Source: GCA-2683825 sp965662355 (GTDB lineage: Bacteria; Planctomycetota; UBA1135; GCA-002686595). Taken from it: a stretch of DNA of 64,000 bases. This document shows, piece by piece, positions 51,164-59,206 of this stretch (positions within the stretch are counted from its first letter, which is position 1; each line of letters starts with the position of its first letter). Where the stretch lies: contig CBFIHP010000004.1 in assembly GCA_965662355.1 (NCBI GenBank), positions 305,738-369,737 on the forward strand. The letters are read 5' to 3'. The notes beneath the pieces are model-generated. The model did not search any database and had not been told where the DNA came from. It worked only from the letters and a program-made list of their open reading frames with translations. The translations under genes and the position numbers were made by a program.

Positions 51164-52774
51164 CTACTGCGCCTTGTTTGAGCTGAATAGGTACAGAGTC
51201 ACGTCCAAACCAAGGATTTGGGATTCCTCTTCCGCAAACCTCTTTCGTAAAGCACGTATGGCAAAAGCCGAATAGGGATCGCGCTGGAAGATCCAAACAC
51301 GCTGATGCTCCTTGGCCGATCTCAGGTGCTCTTGAAAAAGCACTTCTGGGGTCACTTGGCCGGGCTGCGAAAGCCGTCTTGCATAGTAATGCCACCCGGT
51401 CGGAGAGCCTTTCGGGTCGGGATCCCAGAGGGGCTTCACCACGACCGCATCACCCGGGCGGGCCTCGGCCAGGATGTGGGCCACCGCGGCGCGGTAGTCC
51501 TCGCGCTCCCCTCCCAGGAGATTCACGAGGACGCCGGCCCCTAGACCGGCATAGAACAGGGTCAGGATGGCGCTCTTCAGGCACTTCCAGACGGTTCTGG
51601 AGGGGTTCAGTGCTCCGAGTGCCTCGAACCCAGCGGCCACTAGAACGGCCAGGGGCCCGATGGAGCCCGCGATATAGCGCCAACCAAACGAGGCTCGATC
51701 GAAGAGCTCCGAGGCCAGGCAGGCCCAGACCGGTACGGCGAAGGCCATGGCNNNNNNNNNNNNNNNNNNNNNNNNNNNNNNNNNNNNNNNNNNNNNNNNN
51801 NNNNNNNNNNNNNNNNNNNNNNNNNNNNNNNNNNNNNNNNNNNNNNNNNNNCCCACGAGGAGCCAAGAAGGGGCCTTCTGGCCCTCAGATGGGGCCTTCG
51901 AGGGCTCGTTCCGGCGCAGGTACGAGATGCCCAGGAGAGCCAGGGCCAGCCCCACGGCCGCCGTCGGAAGGGCCACAAAACGCCCGAACCAGGGCCCGGC
52001 GAAGCCCGAGTTCATGAAAAAGAGGTGGTAGATCCCCTGGGCCAGGGCAAGGAAGCCGCTCTCGTGCCCGCCGGGCGGGAAATCCTGGCTCAACTGGCCG
52101 AGAAAGCCGAAAACGCCCCACGGAACCCACAAGAGCACACCCGCCAACAGTGGCGCCAGGCCGCGCAGGACCGCCCCGCGTAGCGGAGGCCGAGTCGCCG
52201 CGATCCATACCACGCACAACCCGAGCACGAACAGGTAGTGGATGAAGTAGTAGTGGCTGTGGAGCCCAAGCGCGGTCCACAGAGTGACCGCCCAGGGTAG
52301 GCGGGAGAGCCCTCCTCGTGGGCCGGATGCGCATTCCAGCCCGCGCAGGACCGCCAGGGTCAAACCGCACACCGAGAGCGCCAGCCACCCGTACATGCGA
52401 GCTTCCGAGAAGATCACATAAGAGAAGGAAGAGAAGAGCGCCACCAGCCCCGCCCGCGCTCTCCCGGCGCTCCCAAGGGCTCCCGCGAGTTGCCAGACCA
52501 GAAACAGAAACGCCACCCCCACCGCGATCGACGGCAGGCGTAGGGCCAGCTCCGATTCGCCAAAGGCCCCGACAGAGAGCCGCTCCGCCAGGAAGGACAG
52601 CGGTGGATGGTTGTCGGTCTTCACCGACTGAAAGAACTCGGGCCACCCCGGCTCGCGCACGTGGTGCAGGCTGTGGAACTCATCGGTCCACAGACTCCGG
52701 CGGAACGCGCCGAAGCTCCACAGGAGCGATCCCCCGAGGAGCAACGCCACGAGGAGGAGAGGGCCCTTCTTCAT
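51164..52774 (-). CDS. GT-C fold membrane glycosyltransferase (GT39/ArnT-like), contains assembly gap
   Basis: About 536 residues as assembled. Polytopic membrane protein. The first periplasmic loop has 'SLWTDEFHSLHHV', where Asp-Glu corresponds to the catalytic/metal acidic pair of GT-C enzymes, followed by 'NHPPLSFLAERL', the conserved H-P-P-L of dolichyl-phosphate-mannose transferase-like proteins. About ten helices and a C-terminal soluble tail ('RAAVAHILAEARPGDAVVVK'). Uses a polyprenyl-phosphate sugar donor; acceptor unknown. The N run at 51752-51851 replaces about 33 residues of one helix region. Confidence 0.85.
   Translation of the reverse strand: MKKGPLLLVALLLGGSLLWSFGAFRRSLWTDEFHSLHHVREPGWPEFFQSVKTDNHPPLSFLAERLSVGAFGESELALRLPSIAVGVAFLFLVWQLAGALGSAGRARAGLVALFSSFSYVIFSEARMYGWLALSVCGLTLAVLRGLECASGPRGGLSRLPWAVTLWTALGLHSHYYFIHYLFVLGLCVVWIAATRPPLRGAVLRGLAPLLAGVLLWVPWGVFGFLGQLSQDFPPGGHESGFLALAQGIYHLFFMNSGFAGPWFGRFVALPTAAVGLALALLGISYLRRNEPSKAPSEGQKAPSWLLVXXXXXXXXXXXXXXXXXXXXXXXXXXXXXXXXXXAMAFAVPVWACLASELFDRASFGWRYIAGSIGPLAVLVAAGFEALGALNPSRTVWKCLKSAILTLFYAGLGAGVLVNLLGGEREDYRAAVAHILAEARPGDAVVVKPLWDPDPKGSPTGWHYYARRLSQPGQVTPEVLFQEHLRSAKEHQRVWIFQRDPYSAFAIRALRKRFAEEESQILGLDVTLYLFSSNKAQ
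51752..51851. other. Assembly gap (100 N) in the GT-C gene
   Basis: One hundred Ns. The reading frame is kept across the run as drawn, but the true length is unknown. Confidence 0.95.
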
Positions 52775-53190
52775 CCGTAGAGCTTCGTGGATCCGGCAGC
52801 GGATGTTGAGCTTCGAGTGTTTTTTGAAGAATCGGGGGTCCGTGGGGGTGGGCCAGCGGAGGGAGCAACCGATGGCTCTTTTGTTGAAACGCCCCCCCCC
52901 TTGGGCGCCCCCATGGATGTTGGAGCGCTGGAAAACGGCACCGGCCCCATGTTCACCAACGGCGTGTTCGGCACCGTCGGCTCGCAGTAGCCCACTCGAA
53001 AATCGAGAAGCGCTTTCCCCGCAGGTCGTGGGCGGCCCAACGAAGAGCGAAGTTTCTTCGACAGTGCTCCAAGAGTGGCTGTGATGTCATCCCCGAGGGG
53101 GTTCTCTAGATTCGCACAACGAGGGCGCACCTAAAATGAAGACTCGGCTTCACGCTCCTTTCCCCTTTCCGTTCCAGGCTTCCCTCCCCC
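52775..53190. other. Intergenic region without a supported gene
   Basis: 416 bp between divergent genes. It has a T6 run near 52819, a C9 homopolymer near 52900 and short G-rich stretches. Small frames on both strands show no family features. It probably holds the promoters of the GT-C gene and of the first glycosidase-like gene; I could not place them. Confidence 0.6.
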
Positions 53191-55284
53191 ATGCGGCTCG
53201 ATCTGTACAAGGCTGGCTTGATCACCGGCCTCGCAACCTGCCTCGCACTGGCCTCCGGTGCTCAGACGGGCTGCGATTATGCGATCGAGTTCGGGGTGAA
53301 TCCGAGCTTTCACACATGGTCGTCGCGCGGCATCGTCTTCGCCGACGCGATGACGCGGGTGAAGGACTTCGAGGTCTTCGAGAACGAGTCGATCGGTCGT
53401 GCGATGGGCATCCCCGCCGGTGAACTGGGAGCAGGTTGGCCGGACCCCAGAACCCTGGGGCCCGATCAGGAATTCGGTGCGCTGCTCTTCGGACAGATGG
53501 AGGGTAGCTTGCCCGACGGCACCATCGATCCGTACGTCATCACGTGGGAGGGCACGGGCGAGGTGAGGCTGGATGGACTCTTCGTCAAGGACGAGCACGA
53601 ACGCACGTCGAATCGAGCCGTCGTCGTCATCGATGGGGCCATCTTCGTCGAGAACACCGGCCTATCGGTGCGCTGGAGCTCTCCCGATCCGAGCGACCCC
53701 GTACGAGACATCCGCGTGTGGTTGCCCGGCATGGAGAACAGCGGGCGTATCTTCTGGCCGCCGTACATGCAGATGGTCCGCATGATGAACGCGGGACACG
53801 GACCGTCCAGCTGGCGCACCCTAGACTGGACGCGCGTCAACGACCACGGCGAACAGGGACCGGATTCCCTCCCGTTCAGATTGGACGGGCGCCCCACGCC
53901 GGCGAGCCCCACGCAAGGCACGCCACGCGGCGTCGCCGTCGAATACCAGGTCGCCTTCGCCAACGAGCTCGGCATCGACCTGCATTTCCTAGTACCGCAC
54001 CGCGGTGACATGAGCGAATGGGATTACCTGCTCTACCTCTACGAAGTCTTCCTGACGATTCGAGATGGAGCCCCTGCTGTCCCCGGCATCCATGGCGATC
54101 AGCCGTTCGCAGGGTTGAATCCCGGATTGAGTGTGATGCTCGAACTGTCGAACGAAATCTGGAATCCGGGCTTCCCGGTACACGGATGGATGTCGGATCA
54201 ATCCCTCCTGAACGGCCTGACCGTCCACGAACAGATTGCAAGTCAAATCGAGCTGGCCTTCGACATCGCTGACGGCGTTTTCATGGGCGACGCGCGCTTG
54301 AAGAAGTACATCGGGGGTACAACGGGCAACCCCACCTACATGCAACAGATACTCGAAGCCCTGCGTCCGGGATTCCATCTGGATGCGATAGGCCCCGCCG
54401 CCTACTTCGGTCCGCATCCAGCCGTGATGGATGCGTGGGTCTCCGAAGTCGACCCGCAGACGAACGAATGCATCTCTTGCCCCGTTGCTGACGATATCAT
54501 CGAGGCGGCACGGGCCGAGATTCCGGCGCTGCGCCCCGGGCTGATGGCACATCGCGATCTGGCGGATGGCTACATCAACCCCGATGGCAGCTCGCCGCGC
54601 CTCGTGCTGTACGAAGGTGGCCAGTCGTTCAAGTCGATCTTCCAGCCCTGGTCCCGACAGGCCAACCTCGCGCAGTCGAAGGCAGGCATGTATGCGGCAT
54701 ACACCGATGACCTCATTCCGCTCCTGATCGAGGTCGGCGTCGACGAGGTGATCTGGTACAGCTTCATGACGGATCAGACCCCGGATGTGATCGCACCATT
54801 TGGTGTCTGGAACGATATGAACCAGAAAATCACCTATCCGGTTCCTGAGGAGTATCAGAGCGAAGGTGCTCCCAAGGCCGCGGCGATCTATCGGGCACCA
54901 CCCTTGACCAGCGACTGCCCCCTGGCGCGCGCCTTCTTCCGCACGGTCGCGGACAACGCATTCTCCTTGTCGACGACGACTCCGAGCCTGGGTAGGACCA
55001 TGGACATCACCGTCGACCTCGCGAAGACGGGTCACCCTTTTGGCTTCGCGTTCTCGTTCACGAACCAGGCCAACTACATGTTGCCGGACGGGCAGACGCT
55101 GCTCACGGCGGGCCCGTTTGCCTTGGGGCTATCCCTAGAAGGCAATCCCCTGGCCCAGGGCAGCATCGTGATTCCGAACGACCCGAACCTCGCGGGCATG
55201 AGCTTCTCCATACAGGCACTGCACTTCGGAGGGGGACAGGCGTTCGCACTGTCCAACGCGCTGGATCTCGTTCTGGGGCGCTGA
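53191..55284 (+). CDS. Secreted glycoside hydrolase-like protein (clan GH-A-like), paralogue 1
   Basis: 697 residues with a signal peptide ending A-S-G-A-Q. Not a family I can name. The middle carries 'LELSNEIWNPGF', whose Asn-Glu pair resembles the acid/base site of clan GH-A glycosidases, and about 260 residues later 'LVLYEGGQSF', where Glu fits the nucleophile. The N-terminal 180 residues are beta-rich, and 'GMENSGRIFWPPYMQMVR' precedes the catalytic part. The C-terminal segment 'SIQALHFGGGQAFALSNALD' resembles short C-terminal strands seen on many secreted planctomycetal proteins. A shorter paralogue follows 86 bp downstream. Likely attacks a polysaccharide outside the cell; substrate unknown. 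Confidence 0.7.
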   Translation: MRLDLYKAGLITGLATCLALASGAQTGCDYAIEFGVNPSFHTWSSRGIVFADAMTRVKDFEVFENESIGRAMGIPAGELGAGWPDPRTLGPDQEFGALLFGQMEGSLPDGTIDPYVITWEGTGEVRLDGLFVKDEHERTSNRAVVVIDGAIFVENTGLSVRWSSPDPSDPVRDIRVWLPGMENSGRIFWPPYMQMVRMMNAGHGPSSWRTLDWTRVNDHGEQGPDSLPFRLDGRPTPASPTQGTPRGVAVEYQVAFANELGIDLHFLVPHRGDMSEWDYLLYLYEVFLTIRDGAPAVPGIHGDQPFAGLNPGLSVMLELSNEIWNPGFPVHGWMSDQSLLNGLTVHEQIASQIELAFDIADGVFMGDARLKKYIGGTTGNPTYMQQILEALRPGFHLDAIGPAAYFGPHPAVMDAWVSEVDPQTNECISCPVADDIIEAARAEIPALRPGLMAHRDLADGYINPDGSSPRLVLYEGGQSFKSIFQPWSRQANLAQSKAGMYAAYTDDLIPLLIEVGVDEVIWYSFMTDQTPDVIAPFGVWNDMNQKITYPVPEEYQSEGAPKAAAIYRAPPLTSDCPLARAFFRTVADNAFSLSTTTPSLGRTMDITVDLAKTGHPFGFAFSFTNQANYMLPDGQTLLTAGPFALGLSLEGNPLAQGSIVIPNDPNLAGMSFSIQALHFGGGQAFALSNALDLVLGR

Positions 55285-55370
55285 GCCCCTGAGCCTGGCC
55301 GGTTCTATGCCGAAACACCCCCGCTCGGGCAATTCGGGTTTATGCTGAACTCCTCTCGGAGCGCAGCATC

Positions 55371-57494
55371 ATAACCCGCACCCTTGCACGCATTTCAGTC
55401 GCCTTCGTTCTGTCGAATATCGCCCTAGCCCAGGCCCCCGAGAGCATTCGCGCGGGGGGCTCGCACGGAGCCGCCCTCGAATACGGCATGAACCCGAGCT
55501 TCGCGACATGGTCGTCGCGGGGCATCGTTTTCGCGGACGCCATGCTGCGGGTGCGCGATTTCGTGATCTACAACGGTGGCTCGCAGGGAAACGCACCGCT
55601 GATCCCACTGGGGCAGGGACTCCTGGGAGAAGGTTGGCCAGACCCTAGCGCTCTGGGCCCTGGCGACCAGTTCGGCGCGCTGCTCCTCGGGGTGCTGCAA
55701 GGCACGCTACCCGACGGTTCGGTCGAGCCCTATGTCATCACCTGGAACGGCACAGGCTCTTGTTCGCTCCTCGGACAAAGCGTCGTCAGTGAAGTAAATC
55801 GCACGAACCAGCGCGTCGAGGTGTTCGTCGATTCGAGCCAGGGCTCGCCCAACGCAACGCTCTCGTGTCTGTGGACGGACCCGAACCCGTCGGATCCGGT
55901 GCGCGACGTTCACGTGTATCTACCCGGGATGGAAAACTCGGGCGCACTCTTCTGGCAGCCCTATCTCGACAAGGTGCGCGGCATCAGCGCGGGCAACGGC
56001 CCGGCCTCGTGGCGCACCCTCGATTGGTCGCGCGTGAACGAATACGGAGTTCCACCGGGCGCCGGAGGATTCACGTTCGACCTGGCCAACGTCATCCGCC
56101 CTTCGAGCCCCAGCCAGGGCACCTTCCGGGGCATGTGTCCCGAGTTCATGGTCGCGTTCTGCAACGAGCTCGGCGTCGACCTCCACCTGAATCTCCCCCA
56201 CCGGACCGCCGATCTGTCGCCGGCGGAGTACGTCACCTATCTTAGCGACGCCTTGACACGCGTGCGCGACGGATCGCCCGGGGTTCCCGGGGTGCAGGGA
56301 GGGCAGCCGTTTTCGGGGCTGGATCCCTCGTTGACGGTCACCATCGAGCTCTCGAACGAAATCTGGAACGCGGGCTTTCCCGTGAATGCATGGATGACCC
56401 AGCAGGCGGGCATCAATGGCATCACGCCCCACCAGCAAGTCGCGAACGAAATCGCGCAACTGTTCAGCATCGCCGAACAGGTCTTCTCCGCTGCGGACGC
56501 AGCTCGCTTGAAGACGTTCGTGGCTGGTCGCCTCACACAACCGCAATTCCTCGAGAACGTCCTGAACGGCCTTCCCCCCGGCACGCACGTCGATGCGGCC
56601 GGCCCGGCGGCCTACATACGCCCGGACCAGTCCGACATCAGCGCCTGGTTGTCCGGCGCCAACCAAGACGGGTGTCCCAATTGCCCGACTCCCGAGGAAG
56701 TCGTGACCGCTGCGCGCGCAGGGATCCCGTCCATCGGAGACTATCTCGAGGCCAACCGCGTCGTCGTAAATGCCCATGTCAATCCCGATGGCTCGCGCCC
56801 GCGCTTTGTCTTGTACGAAGCTGGAGCCAACCTGCACGCGGGTTTCCAGCCCTGGGGCGCCGCCGCCAACGCCGCGAACCAGCTCCCCTCGATGTACACC
56901 GCCTACGTCGACGAGTTCGTACCCGAGCTGATCGACCACGGGGTCGAACTCGTCCACTGGTACAGCTTCATGACGGACTTCAACCCCTCAAGCTTCGCGG
57001 CCTACGGTTGCTGGAACGACATGAACCAGGAGATCACGCTTCCCGTCGCAGGTCCCTATGTCGACGAGGGGGCTCCCAAGGCCGCCGCCATCTATCGCGG
57101 GCCACCTCTCCTTACCTCGACGCCACTCGCCCATTCCATCTTCCGCAACGCAGGAGCGAACCCTGCGTCCTTCACGCTGGACGCACCGGTCCTCGGGACC
57201 ATCGTCGACGCCGCAGTCGACCTGACGACGAGCGGCCACGACTTCGCGATCCTGATCTACTCTCCTGGCCAGGCCATGATTCCCTTCGGGACCAACATGT
57301 TCCTGTTGACGTTCCTGCCGGGACAATCCTTGACTGTCGTCCCTCCCAAGCCCGGCCCCATCGCGACCTTCACGATCCCTGCCCCGAACGACGTGAACCT
57401 CTGCGGCCGCCAGCTCTCCGTCCAGGCGCTCCACTTCGGAGGGCAGAGCGATATCGCCCTGTCCAATGCCCAGGACATTCTTTTCGGCCGGTAG
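55371..57494 (+). CDS. Secreted glycoside hydrolase-like protein, paralogue 2, with non-canonical or mutated start
   Basis: About 707 residues if read from ATA 55371 (or ATC 55368); GGAG lies 9 nt upstream of the ATA. From there the frame encodes a good signal peptide (T-R-T-L-A-R then 'ISVAFVLSNIALAQ'). The first ATG, at 55488, would drop the signal and the first strand shared with paralogue 1. The body parallels its neighbour closely: 'MNPSFATWSSRGIVFADAM', 'IELSNEIWNAGF' (candidate acid/base Glu), 'FVLYEAGANLH' (candidate nucleophile Glu) and a C-terminal 'SVQALHFGGQSDIALSNAQD'. Same predicted role as paralogue 1. A sequencing error (ATG read as ATA) is an equally simple explanation for the start. 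Confidence 0.7.
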   Translation: MTRTLARISVAFVLSNIALAQAPESIRAGGSHGAALEYGMNPSFATWSSRGIVFADAMLRVRDFVIYNGGSQGNAPLIPLGQGLLGEGWPDPSALGPGDQFGALLLGVLQGTLPDGSVEPYVITWNGTGSCSLLGQSVVSEVNRTNQRVEVFVDSSQGSPNATLSCLWTDPNPSDPVRDVHVYLPGMENSGALFWQPYLDKVRGISAGNGPASWRTLDWSRVNEYGVPPGAGGFTFDLANVIRPSSPSQGTFRGMCPEFMVAFCNELGVDLHLNLPHRTADLSPAEYVTYLSDALTRVRDGSPGVPGVQGGQPFSGLDPSLTVTIELSNEIWNAGFPVNAWMTQQAGINGITPHQQVANEIAQLFSIAEQVFSAADAARLKTFVAGRLTQPQFLENVLNGLPPGTHVDAAGPAAYIRPDQSDISAWLSGANQDGCPNCPTPEEVVTAARAGIPSIGDYLEANRVVVNAHVNPDGSRPRFVLYEAGANLHAGFQPWGAAANAANQLPSMYTAYVDEFVPELIDHGVELVHWYSFMTDFNPSSFAAYGCWNDMNQEITLPVAGPYVDEGAPKAAAIYRGPPLLTSTPLAHSIFRNAGANPASFTLDAPVLGTIVDAAVDLTTSGHDFAILIYSPGQAMIPFGTNMFLLTFLPGQSLTVVPPKPGPIATFTIPAPNDVNLCGRQLSVQALHFGGQSDIALSNAQDILFGR

Positions 57495-57736
57495 CCAGAA
57501 GACACGCCAGGGCCTTTACGAGGCCGGTACCTAGGCCAAACGGCCTTTCCAGGCCGCGTGAGTAGCGCATTCGAGGCTGTTTGCGAAGCACTTTCTCGGA
57601 CACGGCCGGCGCCGTGGATTTTTGCCTTCTCGCGGGCAAGGACAAATGCCGAAGCGTGGCTTCTCGCAACGGCTCCGCGGGGAAAGTGTCTTCGATCGAA
57701 GGCGTAGGGCGGAGCCCCAGACCAGAAAGCCCGCTC

Positions 57737-59101
57737 GTGCTGACACGCGTACGAAGTCTATTTCGACGTCTCCCGTTCCCGAATCTAGGCAAGTTGATCC
57801 CCACGGGAGTTGGGGGCAAAGGAGGGCGCAAGATCCTCATCTTCGGTCTCGGCCTGATGGCCGCGGCTTCGGGGGTGTTGTACTTCTTGCACCTCTTCCC
57901 GTTGCACGTCTACAAGGCGAAGAACGACTCCATGGCGCCGGCGCTTTATCGCGGTGACCTGTTCGGTGTCGAACGCTTCTCCTCCTGGTTAGGGTCGCCC
58001 AAACGCTATGACCTCGTTTCGTACCGCTATCCGATGGATCAGTCGCGCCGCCTCGTGCACCGCGTGATCGGTTTGCCGGAGGAGAAGGTCCGCATCGAGA
58101 AGGGCGATCTTTGGGTTCGTCCGAAGGGCTCCAACTGGCGCGTACTGCGCAAGCCCGAGGGCGTGCAGAAACTCCTGTGGAAGGAGGTCACGCCCGATGG
58201 AGCTACCGTTTGGCTCGGTGACGAACTCAGCGACTGGAACATCGACGGGAATCGAATCGAGGCTTCGAACCCAGGGTACGCCCGCTTTGGTGCGCCAGGC
58301 ACCTCGATCATGGATGCCTACGAACACGGTCATTCCAAGGGTCGTCGCGTCGAATTGAAGACGCCACCCGACCTCGAGCAGAACGTGGTCGGCGACCTGC
58401 GCCTGACCGGCTGGGTCCGCGCCAAGGCAGACTGCGTCGAGGCGCGGATCGAAATCCACGAAGGCAAGAGGGTCTACCGCTTCAAAATCCCGGGCCCGGC
58501 CGCCGACATCAATGCGGCTCCCGGAATCCAGGTGGGCAAGAACATCCAGGTCGCGCAGCCGTATCGACTGCCCGAGGACAAGGAAATCGCCTTCCGCGCC
58601 ACGAACCTGGACGACGTACTGACGTTCGAAGTCGACGGCTCCGAGGTCGCGAGCTTCGAGATCGACTCGGTAGCACCGCGCTTCAACGAAGTACGTGTGT
58701 GCTTCGACGGCGACGGTGGTGTCTGGGAAGACGTGGTGCTGGAGCGCGACGTCTACTACGTCTCACCGCCGAACAAGAAGTTCAACGTCACCGTACCCGC
58801 CGGCCACTACATGCTCCTGGGTGACAACCCACAGCACTTCATGGACCCGCGCTTCTGGCGCGTCCTGAAGCTGTCGGTCAAGACCGAGAACGGGACCGAG
58901 ACCTACCGCGGCAACCTGCGCCCGACCGAGAACCCGCGCACCTTCGTCGAGGACGGAGAAACGTGGATGCAATTCCGCGACGAACACGGCCGCAAGCATG
59001 AGTTCCCTCGCGATAACATCAAGAAACGCACCTACGAGCCCTCGCCCTTCGTACCGGGCGAGATGATCGAGGGACGTGTCCTGTGGGGTGTGAATGGCTA
59101 G
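57737..59101 (+). CDS. Signal peptidase I-like (S26) protein with Ser/His site and large beta-sandwich insert
   Basis: 454 residues from GTG 57737; TTG 57581 is a longer alternative with an unlikely N-terminus. One membrane helix (about 36-54). Box B is K-N-D-S-M-A-P-A with Ser 65. Box D reads 'LVHRVIGLPEEKVRIEKGDL', where His 108 stands in the place of the catalytic Lys of bacterial LepB, as in Sec11/SipW-type enzymes. Box E is 'MLLGDNPQHFMDPRFW'. Between D and E sits an insert of about 200 residues with a laminin-G-like beta-sandwich look ('LRLTGWVRAKADCVEARIEI', 'DVLTFEVDGSEVASFEIDS'). Typical LepB is 200-330 residues. Probably cleaves signal peptides outside the membrane; the insert may bind substrate or envelope polymer. 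Confidence 0.82.
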   Translation: MLTRVRSLFRRLPFPNLGKLIPTGVGGKGGRKILIFGLGLMAAASGVLYFLHLFPLHVYKAKNDSMAPALYRGDLFGVERFSSWLGSPKRYDLVSYRYPMDQSRRLVHRVIGLPEEKVRIEKGDLWVRPKGSNWRVLRKPEGVQKLLWKEVTPDGATVWLGDELSDWNIDGNRIEASNPGYARFGAPGTSIMDAYEHGHSKGRRVELKTPPDLEQNVVGDLRLTGWVRAKADCVEARIEIHEGKRVYRFKIPGPAADINAAPGIQVGKNIQVAQPYRLPEDKEIAFRATNLDDVLTFEVDGSEVASFEIDSVAPRFNEVRVCFDGDGGVWEDVVLERDVYYVSPPNKKFNVTVPAGHYMLLGDNPQHFMDPRFWRVLKLSVKTENGTETYRGNLRPTENPRTFVEDGETWMQFRDEHGRKHEFPRDNIKKRTYEPSPFVPGEMIEGRVLWGVNG

Positions 59102-59128
59102 CCAGGGCAAGCCGTCTGAATAACGAAG

Positions 59129-59168
59129 CCGGGGCCGGTGAGGATGAACTCGCCGACCCCGGTTTTTT
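59129..59168 (+). terminator. Rho-independent terminator after the signal peptidase gene
   Basis: Stem 59129-59142 with 59149-59162 (14 positions, one C-A mismatch and one G-T pair; the outer six are CCGGGG/CCCCGG), a 6-base loop, then T6 at 59163-59168. It lies 27 bp after the stop codon and acts on the plus strand only. Confidence 0.9.
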
Positions 59169-59206
59169 CGTACGTGTGCGCCGTTAGATGAGGTCGCGCG
59201 CTGCTG

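Noticed and set aside
57505..57570. GGCC-rich inverted repeats after the second glycosidase-like gene considered as a terminator
   Set aside because: Stems are only 5 bp and no T-run follows; not supported as an intrinsic terminator.
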